NCBI GenBank assembly: GCA_003665825.1
Contig: QPFY01000019.1
Coordinates: 310,001-374,000 of the forward strand
Length of the DNA stretch: 64,000 bases
Reading direction: 5' to 3'
From: Microbotryum silenes-acaulis
Taxonomy: Eukaryota; Basidiomycota; Microbotryomycetes; Microbotryales; Microbotryaceae
How positions within the stretch are numbered: the first letter of the stretch is position 1; each line of letters begins with the position of its first letter. The position numbers and the translations under genes are program-made. The notes below the pieces were generated by a model, which was not told the origin of the DNA, did not search any database, and saw only the letters and a program-made list of their open reading frames with translations. This document shows positions 1-11,176 of the stretch, one piece after another.

Positions 1-527
1 ATATTCGATTCGAGTACGGTGACCACCGAGAAGGCACACACCTCGCGTGCAAGGTCTTCGAGCACGTTGGGCTTGAGCGGCATGTCCATGTACACGGTGC
101 CGATGATGTAGCATTGCACCCCGGCCTTGACGTCGAGCATGCGAGGAACGTGTTGCGGAGAGTCTGTAGAACGAAAAAGCAGAGGTACTATGAGTTCCTT
201 GCACACCGAAAGAGAGCACCCCCCCAAAATGCTGTAACCGCCTAATTCCGCTCGCCCATCCTGATCGACGTGACGCGACTCGACGCGTCGCACATCGCAA
301 CACCCTCCTTTTGCCCGCCTAACTTCTCTATCCCACTCACCCTTTGCCGCGTTCCATTTCGCTTTGGCATTCTTCAACACTCTCGGGCGCAGGACGACGA
401 GTCGGAGCCAGTACAGGTTGGCGTATTGCTTGACGTACGCGCGATCATTCCGGTCGATCGTGAAAGCTGGACGGGAGAGATCGTCGGGTGGAGGTGTCAG
501 GGAACGAGAGTCGAGTCGGAGGGGCAT
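1..527 (-). CDS. POLD2: DNA polymerase delta subunit 2 (small subunit), 5' part of gene
   Basis: This is the B-subunit of replicative DNA polymerase delta (Cdc1/Pol31/POLD2), which scaffolds the catalytic and Cdc27-type subunits at the fork. Exon 1 runs 527 to 341 and starts MPLRLDSRSL. It contains the family's N-terminal signature YVKQYANLYWLRLVVLRPRV, matching the conserved QYA.LY..RL..LRP stretch. A GTGAGT donor at 340 and a CTACAG acceptor at 164 join it in frame to exon 2 (163 to about 42), which encodes MLDVKAGVQCYIIGTVYMDM followed by PLKPNVLEDLARE, the OB-fold start of POLD2. A GTGTGT donor at about 41 begins the next intron. The rest, including the inactive phosphoesterase domain, lies beyond the window edge. 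It is divergent from the Pcs60-like gene, with 321 bp between start codons. The identification is confident; the exact second donor is less so. Confidence 0.87.
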   Translation of the reverse strand, partial: MPLRLDSRSLTPPPDDLSRPAFTIDRNDRAYVKQYANLYWLRLVVLRPRVLKNAKAKWNAAKGEWDREVRRAKGGCCDVRRVESRHVDQDGRAELGGYSILGGCSLSVCKELIVPLLFRSTDSPQHVPRMLDVKAGVQCYIIGTVYMDMPLKPNVLEDLAREVCAFSVVTVLESN

Positions 528-848
528 GGTGGAGGAACTGTGGATAAGGTAGAGAGCTGGCGGTGGTGGGTGGCCTGGAGGCTGCGTACGGGAAACTGTG
601 CACGGAAGCTGGATTAGCCTTATAGCTCTCTTGGTGCGACGCCCTCGAAATATGGCTGAGCCACGCTGAGCTCGGACCGCTCCGCGTGAGTATTGGCCGC
701 GCTAATCTGCGCTAATCGACTGCTAATCGTGGCCGCTGCCCGGAGAAAGAGCGCGCCGTCATCGCCGTGCCCCACATCTGATCTCTTTTTTCCGCTGCCG
801 TCCCTTGCGCTACCCTCCACGCACTCCTACCTCTTCCACCCCAACACG
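528..848. promoter_or_regulatory. Divergent intergenic region between POLD2 and PCS60-like gene
   Basis: This 321-bp stretch separates two start codons facing away from each other, so it must hold both promoters and 5' leaders. It contains a near-duplicated ctgcgctaatc/ctgctaatc motif at about 703-728. No TATA box or known factor site stands out. The pyrimidine-rich stretch just before the plus-strand ATG (about 800-845) looks like a fungal 5' leader. Confidence 0.5.
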
Positions 849-3126
849 ATGGCGACCGCAAACACCCTTCTGACCCCCTTCGCCCGCCCTTCCACCTCCC
901 CCGCGATCCTGCTCCCCGCCTCATCGCATCTGCCCAACACGACGCTGAGCTATCGCCAACTCGCTTCCCACATCGACTCCCTGCGCCAACAACTCGAAGC
1001 TTGGTCAGGGGGATTGGAAGCTGGGGATGTGGTTAGTATGAGTCTGATCAATGGGCCCGAGTTTGCGATCGCTTTCCTCGGTGTCGGCAGTCATCGGTCA
1101 GTTCACTCTCCCACGTCCTGACCGACATTCCTTCCGAGGAGTGAGGACCGCATCACGTCATACCGCACATCACTCATCGCCGATTCTCAACCCCTCCCTC
1201 CAGATGCGTCGCAGCCCCTTTGAACCCGACCTACAACCCCTCCGAAGTGGCCTTCTACTTCGAAGACACGCAATCGCGCCTCGTACTCGTCCCTTCGGGA
1301 GCGATCAAAGCGAACCATTCCGCCGTTCAAGCCGCGAGGAAATTGAACGTCCCCATCGCCGAAATTTCGTTCGATGGCAAGAACGTATCCTTGGACTTTG
1401 AGAAGAAGGATTCGACGGGCGGAGGGAAGAAGATTGAAGGCAGTGGTCAGCCGAGGGAGGATGATGTGGCGCTGGTTTTGCACGTAAGTTTAGCTTAGAG
1501 AGGAGCACTGGAGGCGGCCCCTATACGGTGATCCGCGCTCACGTTCTTCCGTCGCTCACTATAGACGAGTGGTACGACCGGTCGTCCCAAGGGTGAGTAA
1601 GCGATCTGCGCTGCAATAACCCTGCGATCGGATGACTGATACCCCAGCATTCGTCGCGACTCTCAGCCGTGCCGTTGACTCACCTCAACCTCGCCACGAC
1701 GATGCACAACATCGTCAACACGTACAAGCTCACCGCGCGTGATCGAACCTACCTCGTCATGCCTTTGTTCCACGTCCATGTGCGTACAGAACGAGTTGAA
1801 CCTGGGCACAAAGAGTAGCGATTGATTCTCGTCGACTGTCTTCTTCTCAGGGCCTCGCAGGCTTTTTAGCCCCGTTGCTCTCGGCAGGCTCCGTCGTCAT
1901 CCCTCCCAAATTCTCGGCAGGAACCTTCTGGGCCGAGTTTATCAGCGCCAAAGCCAACTGGTACACTGTACGTACCTTCCCCGCTCACTGAATCCCTTGA
2001 CTCTCCTTTACCCGTGGAGCTCATCGAAACCTAATATCGATCCTCCTCAGGCCGTTCCTACAATCCATCAAATACTGTTGAGCACCAAGTTGCCCAAGCC
2101 TATTCCCGACATCCGTTTCATCAGGAGTTGCTCGAGTGCTTTGGCTCCTGCGACGTTGGAGAAGGTTCGTTCTCGGGTCTTCGACTTAAAAGGGACTGAG
2201 TTCCTGAGCTAAAGCAGTTTGACATTCGTCGTCGCAGGTCGAGAAGGCGTTCAATGCACCTGTGCTAGAAGCTTGTACGTCTCATCAACCTTTGTTTTTT
2301 TGATGCAAAATCTCAAGCTAATACACTCTTCACTATTCAGATGCCATGACCGAAGCCGCGCACCAAATGACCTCGAACCCCCTCCCCCCTATGGCCCGTA
2401 AACCAGGAACGGTCGGCATCGGCCAAGGCGTATCGATCCGCATCCTATCCCTCTCCGAAGACAAGGAAGTCGAAGAAGGCGAAGTCGCGATCAAAGGGTT
2501 GAACGTTACTTTGGGTTATATTAATAATGAAAAGGCGAATAAGGAGAGCTTTACCAAAGATGGGTACTTTAGGACCGGAGATCGGGGCAAGTTGGATCCG
2601 GAGGGGTACTTGACCCTTACGGGTAGGCTGAAGGAATTGGTACGTCAATTCGGCGGGGATTTTTTTTCGCTTCTTTACTTCTTACTGATCATGATGACGT
2701 CGATACCGTTCATAGATCAACCGAGGTGGTGAAAAGATCTCCCCTCTCGAAGTTGACGCGGCCTTACTCTCGCTCCAAAACGTCAACGAAGCCGTCGCGT
2801 TCGGTGTACCCGACCAAAAATACGGTGAAAAAGTCTGGGCCTGCGTGGTCATCAAAGAAGGAGCGGATTTGAAGGAGAAGAATATCATTGAGCAAGTTAG
2901 GAAGAAGATTTCGAGTTTCAAGTGCCCCGAGAAGGTGTTTGTGTTGGATTCGATCCCCAAGGGTCCGACAGGCAAGATCAATCGACGTAATTTGGCGGTG
3001 AGTCGGAGATTGGTAGTGTTCGACGTGTGGGTTGGTCGGGTCTTGATCTGGGCTTGTGTTAATTTGTGGGTGTAGACCAAGTTTGCGCAACAGGAGAAGG
3101 AGAACGAGGGCAAGGCTAAACTCTAA
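849..3126 (+). CDS. PCS60: Peroxisomal AMP-forming acyl-CoA synthetase (Pcs60/AAE3-like, probable oxalyl-CoA synthetase)
   Basis: This adenylate-forming ligase activates a carboxylic acid through an acyl-AMP to a CoA thioester. The Pcs60/AAE3 family acts on oxalate and some fatty acids. Ten exons fit in frame: 849-1096, 1204-1483, 1565-1592, 1667-1779, 1851-1967, 2051-2164, 2238-2274, 2341-2639, 2716-2997 and 3076-3126, giving about 522 residues (yeast Pcs60 has 543). The AMP-binding P-loop TSGTTGRPKA crosses the exon 3/4 junction. YAMTEAAHQM is the A5-type motif, followed by YFRTGDRGKLD (A7) and the catalytic C-terminal lysine region PKGPTGKINRR (A10). The last three residues are AKL, a class 1 peroxisomal signal, which agrees with the family's location. 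Substrate choice between oxalate and fatty acids cannot be settled from sequence. The 28-nt third exon is unusually short. Confidence 0.9.
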
Positions 3127-4838
3127 GCTCTCGGCCCGCCCACATCGCCCAAATCACTTCTGGAAACTTGCACCACGTCATGGCTTCGCTTTTCTCGCTA
3201 CTCGTCGAGGTCATTCGCTGGATTGCGTACGTTGCTTTCGGATCCCCAGAGTCGGTCACATAGCCTCACGCCTCAGAGAGCCTTGACGGGCTTGTGGGCG
3301 TTCGTCAAGGCTTGTCCGATACTTAGGTTCGTGGAATCGTAAAACGTGTATGCAATCTGTTGGTCGATATGTAAATATGATAGAAGATCTCTGTCTTGAG
3401 ATAGATAGCTGGACGGTCCTGTACTATTCCGAGTCCTATCATCAATTGGCTGAAGCGAAGAGCGCGGTTCGCGCTGAGAGCATCGAAGAAGCTGTCCCCC
3501 ATGAAAGCTGGACTGACCCCTAAACCCTTGCTTCTTTGCCACCCTCCATGCTAACTCTATGCGAGCCTCGGCCTTTGGCTATACTTTTAATCGATCGAGC
3601 CGAGTCGGAAACTCTAACACTAATCCTGCAGTGTGTGATCCTCAGCGTCGACGATGTCCGAGTCTCGTGCAACTAGTCCCGTATGACGTCAAACTTTGGT
3701 AATGCTCGACACGCAGAATCCGACGGCTTACCGAGAGTGCCTTTCTTCTCGCACAACACTGGGGTGAACTTCAATCTCTGGATTGGGACAAGAGGATCAC
3801 TTCCAAGTATGATCCGGACTTTTGGGCAAAACCATTCCCCTCACTGCTGGTCCACATCGGTCGGAGTTTAGGGAATCTTCCTTCCACTCTCTCGGCCTCA
3901 GCTCAGAGCAGAGCTTGGACACCGTATCAGCAGACCGCTTACGACGATTCGCTTGTATCTATACCCAGGTACCTCGCTGATTATAAGTACCAAGGTACAG
4001 ATTCGTAAGCCGGTCACGTTCGCTAGGAATTGCAGGCACATGGCTGGACGGTTTTGAACCACTATACTAGCAGCCTGAGGATGAAAGTGACCTTGACTTA
4101 CTACCAGCTCTGCGAGGTGGCGATCTTGAGCTCGTGAGTTTGCTAGATCAATCCCTCCCCCAGCGATCTGTTCTTCGTGAACGAAGCAAGACCAGGTACC
4201 TTCTGCTGTGTGAATAGACCTCTGGATGTTTTACAACTAGCGCATTTCGCTGAAAAACCACCTGCTCGCCCGAAATCTTGTTGGAGAGGGGCAAGTTGTC
4301 GAGACGACGGACTCGACGGCCAATAATGCGTGATCCCGATCATTGATATCGGACTCGCGACTGCCTTTTGACAAAAAGGCGAATGGCGGCGAGAAGGCAA
4401 AGGCTTGGCGTAAACTTTCTGTGACGTCAAATTTAGAAGCCGTTGCTTCGTGTGGGGTTCGCGCCGTGTTGTGTGACCTTGCGCGCGCGAGTCGGACAAT
4501 TTGCCCCCACGCGCGGGGCCCCGCCGGTGAGTATTCGCCAGCGGAAAAACGTTCGGGGTAATTCGACCGTCTATAGTCCGAAGGCGAAGGCACCATTCGG
4601 ACCCGTTTCCTGTAGCAGGCTGCTTATGAAGAGCCCTTTCCTCCTTCTGCCACTCACGAACCAAACATCGCGCTCTCGACTTTCTCGTCGCCAATTGCAT
4701 TTACGTCCACCCGTCGACCCTTCAGCGCGAACGAGTTCTCTCCGCCCCGGCTCCTTTTAGAAGCCACGTCACCCTGGTGTGAACGCGCTTGGTCCCCCAC
4801 ATTTACCGCTTCGCGCGCACATTTCTGCCGCAACGAGG
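3127..4838 (+). other. Intergenic region without a recognised gene
   Basis: About 1.7 kb lies between the Pcs60-like stop and the MFS permease start. ORFs here are short, overlap on both strands and lack any recognisable motif or plausible splice chain, so I see no gene. The region holds two perfect TGACGTCA palindromes (3684-3691 and 4422-4429) and a GC-rich stretch at about 4470-4530. The last few hundred bases are presumably the permease promoter. Confidence 0.5.
4422..4429. promoter_or_regulatory. CRE-like palindrome TGACGTCA upstream of permease
   Basis: A perfect 8-bp CRE/ATF palindrome lies about 410 bp upstream of the permease ATG, with another at 3684-3691 in the same intergenic region. 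In fungi such sites bind Atf1/Sko1-type bZIP factors. An 8-mer can occur by chance in 64 kb, so its role is inferred only from position and from two copies in one intergenic space. Confidence 0.3.
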
Positions 4839-7201
4839 ATGGACAACGAGAAGTCTCGCCCCGTGGAGGCGCCGGCGACCTATCGCTCCGAGCCGTACAA
4901 GCACGAGCAGCTGATGCAGCACATCGAGGATTCGTCGGGCCGATCTACGGCCTCCGAACATGCCGGTGAGGGCAGCTACTCCAATACCCACAATGGCGAG
5001 GAACTCGTCAAGCCGTCGAGGATGTTTACTCCCGAGGAAGAGGCCAAGATCTGGCGAAAGGTGAGCGGCCCCAAGACTTTACTCGCATTGCAATACGTGC
5101 AGAAGTTCACACTGCTGCTGGCGATTGCTCCGTGCAGGTAGATCTGCGCTTGTTGCCGTACCTCGCCTTGGTGAGTTGGGCTGATCTGGAAGACGGGCAG
5201 AGCTTGCGAGGGTTTTCGCTAACGAGGCGCAACCAATCCTCTTTCCGCAGCTTTACCTACTGTCGTTCATGGATCGCGGAAATATCGGGAATGCTCGTCT
5301 TGCCGGGCTCGAAGCTGATCTCAAAATGACGGGTGGGTCGATTACATCTTTGCCACACCCAGCGTCGTGTCGGCCAGTCGGGCTAATATCTTTTTCCGGC
5401 ATCTCATCCGCAGGAAACGACTATTCCATTGCACTTTCGGCCTTCTTCATCAGTTACTGTCTGTTTGAGGTTCCTTCGAACTTGATGCTCAAGAAGCTGC
5501 GACCATCGATCTGGCTCAGTTCGATCACCATTGTCTGGGGCATCGTCATGACTTTGAGTAAGTCGCCTGACAAGGAGGAGATTTTTTTAAATGTGAGACC
5601 TGATCAGGTGCTGACAAGAGGCTGGTATGAAATCTGCAGTGGGAGTCGTACACAACTTCGCCGGCCTCGTCGCGACTCGCGTGGCTTTGGGTATCGCCGA
5701 AGCTGGCTTGTTCCCAGGGTACGCCGGCTTTGCTCCTTCCGCTCGCGTGCTTCCCTGCTGACTCGGTGGTCTGCATCACAGAGTCATTCTCTACCTCACA
5801 CTTTGGTACCCTCGTCACATGTGCCAGCAACGCATCGCGTTCTTCTTTTCGGCGGCCACTTTGGCGTGAGTTCTGGCGTCAAGTGGCGATGCGGGAACAT
5901 ACCCTCCAGAAAGCTGACCTGCAAACACCTGCCGATCTTTCAGTGGCGCTTTCTCCGGACTCTTGGCATACGGCATCCAGTTTATGAGTGGAGTTGGCGG
6001 CCGTAACGGATGGTGCTGGATCTTTATCCGTAAGTCATGAGCAGCGTCTAATCCGCTGCCACGCTCACTGACCCATGCACTACTGCTCCTCCTTTAACGC
6101 CGCTCAGTCGAAGGGCTCCTGACTACCTTGGCCGGCATCGGTGCCTTTTGGGCCATCGTCGACTCGCCGCGATCCTCGCATTTCTTGACCAAGGAGGAGC
6201 AGGACTTCATCATCTGGCGCAAGACGACGGATTCGGGCGCCTCGGGCGAGGCGACCAATGTCAGCTGGACCTACATCCGCCAGGCTCTGACGTCGTGGCA
6301 ATGCTGGCTCGCTCTCGGCTACTACTTCGGCATTGTCGTTCCTCTGTGAGTTGGGCACCGGCATCGAATTTTGGCCAGTGGAACTGGTCCAGCGACTGAC
6401 AGGAGGTTTTGTTAACTGTTGCAGTTACTCGATCGGTCTCTTCATGCCCACGCTTATTCAAGCATTCGGCAAGTACACCCGACCTCAAGTCCAGCTCCTG
6501 ACAATCCCTGTCTACGTCTTTGCTTGCATCTACGTCCTCATCACCGCCATCTACGCCGATCGCATGAAGACTCGTTTCCCCTTCGTTATGGCCGCCTTGG
6601 GTCTCTCTGCACTTGGCATCATCATCAATCTCACCCCTGCACCGAGTGGTGTCAAGTACTTTGGTCTCTTCTTGACGGCTGCCGGCTCGTACGGTGGCTT
6701 GCCCGCTGTCGTGACGTGGCTCTCCAACAACTTGTCCGGTCAGACCAAGCGAGGTGTCGGAAGTGCATTCCAGGTGAGTCGTCTCTCACTCGTACTCGAC
6801 ACAGGGTGTGGTTCAGAAGCTGATTTATCTTCAACCTGCTCATAACACTAGATCGGAATTGGCAACTTGGGTGCGCTCGTCTCATCCAACGTCTACCGCA
6901 AAAAGCCACGCTATTTCCTCGGTCGTGAGTTGACCGAAGCATAAATAAATCGCCCTTGGACCAATCCACTGACCTTGTGACCCCGCTCTGACTCTTTGTA
7001 GACGGCACCGTTTTGGGCTGCATTGTGCTCGGCTTGTTCTGCGCGCCCCTTTACGCCTGTCTACTCAAGCGCGAGAACGAGAAGAAGGAGCGCGAGATCG
7101 AGTATCAGAACTCGTTGCCCGATCACGAGAAGCGTGTCTACTCCCTTCAGGAGCTACGCGACTTGGGTGACAAACACCCCTCGTTCGTGTACACAATCTA
7201 G
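4839..7201 (+). CDS. MFS transporter, Dal5/allantoate permease-like anion:cation symporter
   Basis: This is a plasma-membrane permease of the fungal Dal5-like family of anion:cation symporters, whose members import allantoate, ureidosuccinate, vitamins such as nicotinate, or small organic acids. Eleven exons join in frame (4839-5060, 5138-5170, 5251-5332, 5414-5557, 5640-5718, 5782-5865, 5944-6029, 6108-6345, 6425-6773, 6852-6924, 7002-7201), giving about 529 residues. Visible family marks are FMDRGNIGNARLAG at helix 1, FEVPSNLMLKKLRPS after helix 2, RVALGIAEAGLFPG in helix 4, FFFSAATLAGAFSG in helix 5, GRNGWCWIFILEG near helix 6, and QIGIGNLGALVSSNVYR in helix 11. The N-terminal 75 and C-terminal 50 residues are hydrophilic and charged. 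The ATG at 4839 is chosen because it follows a pyrimidine-rich leader; an in-frame upstream start at 4779 is possible. The substrate is not determinable. Confidence 0.88.
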
Positions 7202-7865
7202 GGAGCCTTGGTCCTGATTATGTTTGCCTCGTGACTTCCTGGGGTTTTTTCTTATCTGGGTTCCTGAATGGTGGAAGGTTTATTTTCCGAGGTGTAGATG
7301 ACTCGTTCGCTCTGTAAAAATATTGTCGTTTGGACTCCTTGTAAGCCGCAGCAGCAAGAATGGGAGCAGGTCTGTTGGTTGCCTGGACGGTCGGTGCATT
7401 TCTCCAGGTAGGAGACAGCGCTCCTTTTGGGCCGATATGGGAAACGGCGAGCGAGCCGGTCAGGAGAGCAGCTAGGAGAGCACCCGCTTAGCGGCCGTGG
7501 ACGCCAGCATGGCGAGGCGCGAGCTCACTTGACTTCGACCCGTCCCTCATCTTCGCACCGTTGTCCCCGACCACTGCCTCCTCTGTCCTCCACCACCCGT
7601 AAATCGTATGCTCTTCAAGCACAGTCTGGCAGGTTGAGGAGGCGGATCGAACGCCCTTATCCCTCCCTAGTCTGCGGTCCACGTGGCAGCTACTAGCTTT
7701 CTGAAGACGTCACCTGAGTCCTCCTCGACTGGCTGGCAAACCCGGCGGTCGCGGTGCTAGCCGTGACGAGGACGCGCTCTCTCAGCTCACTTTCACCCAT
7801 CTCGGAACGGCTCACTCGCCTCCAGTGGTCGCATTCTTACAAGACACGCCCTTTGAGGCGGGTCA
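7202..7865 (+). other. Intergenic region, permease 3' end to next gene
   Basis: This 664-bp spacer lies between two plus-strand genes. The first 130 bases are T-rich and fit a 3' UTR. The remainder probably serves as promoter for the downstream gene. No conserved coding sequence, repeat or RNA gene was recognised. Confidence 0.45.
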
Positions 7866-10800
7866 ATGGCGTCTAACCAACACCCGCAGCTACCCTATCC
7901 CCCGCCGCGTGCGAACCACCTCCGACTGACGATCCGCCATCTCTACACTGACCGATGGATCGTGCTCGAGGTGCCCGAGACGATGAGGATAGGCGAGGTC
8001 AAGCTGCAAGCACTGCAAAGACTCCTCCCCTGTGGGACTCCGTCCGTTTTCCGAGAAAGTGCTCAGCGTGAGACATTGCAGGTCGCCGTCGCGACGCAGC
8101 GCAAACAGGCGACCTCAGCGGTCATGTCGACGTCAACGCATTCAGTTACATCGCATTCACAGGCAGCCAAAAATGCTATCCGTACTCTTACCGTGAGTTC
8201 AAGCTGCAGCTCATTCCTTCTTTATCACGCGACCGCCCCTGCGACGAGCTCTGGTCTGACTTGAGACTTTAACCTCGGGCGCTGAGACAGGGGCCACCCG
8301 AACACGCCTCCTTTCCGGCTCAGGAGCCGAGTTCACCCTTCGTGCTCGGCGGCGGCTTCTCGGAAGTTTTCCGCACACCCGCTTCCTCGGCCCAATCATC
8401 CATGCCAGAAGGATCGCCGAATCAAAGCTTGTTCGACGAATCCTCCTCCTCGGCCCATGAAGTGTTCCCGGACTCGACCTCGTCGTTCAGCACGGGCAGC
8501 CAGATATCGCTCCCCCGTACAGCGGAGGAAGAGGAGTGCATTCGACCCCATCCGCCCCCACAGATGCCATACGAGACCGAAGCATTCCAGGGTACTAGTC
8601 TCCCTCCTTCGGGACGACGCTCGTCCGTCGCGGTCACGGCGATGTTCGCTCGCGGTGATGGTCGAGGCGGCCCGACCGCCAAGCTTTCGGGGGCCGTCAA
8701 GGCACTTCCGTCCAAAGTGACCAGATCGAGGAGTCGTACGGTCCCACAAAAGGAGCAATCCGACCTGTTTGGGTTTTCAGGCCGAATGATCAAGCGGGAA
8801 GAAGAGATGTGGTCCTTTGAGCAACACCGACTCGTCAGCGCGGTCTTGGTGCGTTTGGCCTGCTTCAACTGCTTTTTCCGGGCGCCGGCTCTGATCCGGG
8901 CCCCTTCCTCTCCTTTCTTCCGTAGGGCTGTCACTCGGACGACGCTGCCATGGTCGGTCGAAAGTTGAAGCAATATGACGTGTTGACGGTATGTTTCGAG
9001 TATGCTACCGACACGCTCCAAGCATCTGATCTGGATCGGTATTTCTCAGTTGTTGCCTGGGGGGGTCCAATTCGATCCACCGCTGAGCCAATATCCTCAA
9101 GCGTTCCTGTTCATCGAGAACGTCCTCGTCTCCAAAAGTCCCGTCGACACGATCCCAGGACTACGTCTACTCATGTCCGAGTCGTCGAAATGGTGAGTCG
9201 AACCTTGGTACACATGCTCGGCTCCGAGGCCCAGTTGACATTGTGAGACTGGTCGGAGTCGGCCCCCCCTACAGGAAATGGTCATCACGTTCGCTCATGG
9301 TGTGCGAGGGGCAACTGCAGTTGTCTAAGGTATTTCATTAAAGTCTGTAAAGATCTCAGGTACCGCTGTGGTGGTTCTGAAACTTCCTCTGCCGCTGATG
9401 ACAGGGACCAGTGACTGAATTTACGGGTTCGCTGCCCGCCCTCGCCGTCAAGTCGCAGGAGATAGCACCGCCCGGATCTCGGAGTACGTTCTCCCCTATC
9501 CTACACCTTTTTCAGCGATAATTTCTTACTTTATTTCATCCCTTTTCTTTACGCAGAGTTCATCGTCGCCCTTCGGTTCGGTGACGGTCGCTCGTTGATC
9601 CTCTCCCCAACTTCTTATGCCGATTACGTCAACCTGATGCGAGTCACGGGCGAAGATGGGAACGAGTTCTTGGAGCCTAGCGATTCGTTGGAGTATAGGT
9701 TCAATGGTAAGTCTTGTCAAGAAAGAAGCCAACTTGCTCTCCAATTTCTGATGAATCGGGGGATTTTTTTTTGCATCCAGCCATCAACCTCGCTTATGCA
9801 TCCCACCACGGCGGATTGAACACCAACCCCTCTCCGACCCGATCCATCTCGATCACCGGCTCAGTTTCGAGCGAATCGAACCGTTCCCAACGCCGCAGTA
9901 CCAAACCCGAAGCATTGAATCTTCCTCCTGCCATCACGACCGATTTCTCAACCGACGCATTTCGCTTTCCAACTTTTGCTCAACCAAGAACTGCCTCGGC
10001 AAGTTCACCTAAGGATCTCAAACCTTGCGAAACTAACGATTCGGACCCCAAGGAACGTGCGAGATGTCAAACTCTACCACTTCCTCGAGGGAAGGAAGAT
10101 AATTTCGATTGCTTGAGATCGATTTTAAGTTCGACGACGAAATGGTCTTTGAATACCGGGATGATATCGAAGACGCCTAGTAGTCCGCCACCTCGATCGG
10201 AAAGTGAACGCGAAAGGGAAAGGATGTTCACAGATGCGACGTCAAGTTCGAAATCATCCCCCTCCCCGCTGCCCGATGTAGGTGGTGGTGGTGGTGGTGG
10301 GGTAGAGTTGGAGCGTTCGTTTAGTACGAGACGACATCATCAATCGAGTTGTTCGGTCGATTCGGCGATCGAGAGGTCCGTTATAACTTCTCAGTCTCAT
10401 GAGGCGGCAGTGTCGGTGCCTATGGATCGACGAACGCCTTTGACGAATGAGTGGATGGCATTGATGAAGGAGACGAATCAGGGGAAGGAGGCCTTTCGTG
10501 GTGGTGAACCTATTCAACAAGGTTCAACCATGCTTAAGGCTTCAAAAAGTACCAGCTCATCCCGAGGAACCGACAGCCAACCCTCCGCTTCTCCCATCCA
10601 CGAAAATCCGGTTTCCTCCTCCTACGATGACGAAGATGACGATGATGACAAAGAAGATGAACTCTTCCTCGCGCAAGCGATGCGTAAGAAATCCATCATC
10701 TTTGACCGTAACGAAGAGATACGACGCCAACAAACTTTATCGTCGAGAAGGGGGAAGAGTCAGACGATGGTCGCTAGGAGACCGACGACGGCGAGGAGTA

Positions 10801-10889
10801 GTTTGGGTCCGATGATGGGTGGCGTTGGGGGAAGTGTGTTGACGAAGCTCAATTTCGAGTCGAGACGCCCTTCGTTGCCTCGAGGATAG
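7866..10889 (+). CDS. Hypothetical protein, possibly with a PH-like domain
   Basis: I do not recognise a named family. Eight exons join in frame (7866-8192, 8291-8848, 8926-8988, 9050-9192, 9275-9329, 9405-9483, 9557-9706, 9781-10889), giving about 827 residues. Residues roughly 15-50 could form a small ubiquitin/RA-like fold (HLRLTIRHLYTDRWIVLEVP). The middle, from about 240 to 460, is the most ordered part: FENVLV-like strands, WKWSSRSLMVCEGQLQLSK, then KFIVALRFGDGRSLILSP. This resembles a PH-type beta sandwich ending in a helix, which is inference from pattern only. The C-terminal 370 residues (exon 8) are serine-rich and low in complexity, with a seven-glycine run and an acidic run of D and E at about 10625-10665. 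It converges on the RING gene, with about 290 bp between their stops. The true start could differ, since exon 1 is poorly constrained. Confidence 0.6.
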
Positions 10890-11176
10890 TCTCGGGAGGG
10901 GGCGACGTTTAACTTATAGTAGTTCTCGGTGCATTGAGTACGGAGCACATGCTTGATGGAAACTGGATTTCGTAGTGTGCTGTGCATAGAGTGGGGAAAA
11001 GATGAGGCGATCCGTTGCAAAAAAAAAATGACATCGACAAGAAAACAAATGAACGAAAACGAGAGGGGATGCACACAGATAGGTACGAAAGACACGGCAC
11101 ATGCAGATACAATACGGAACCCAAACACGACGAAGAACAAGCCGAACTAGGACAGACGTAGAAGAGTCTACGTGTG

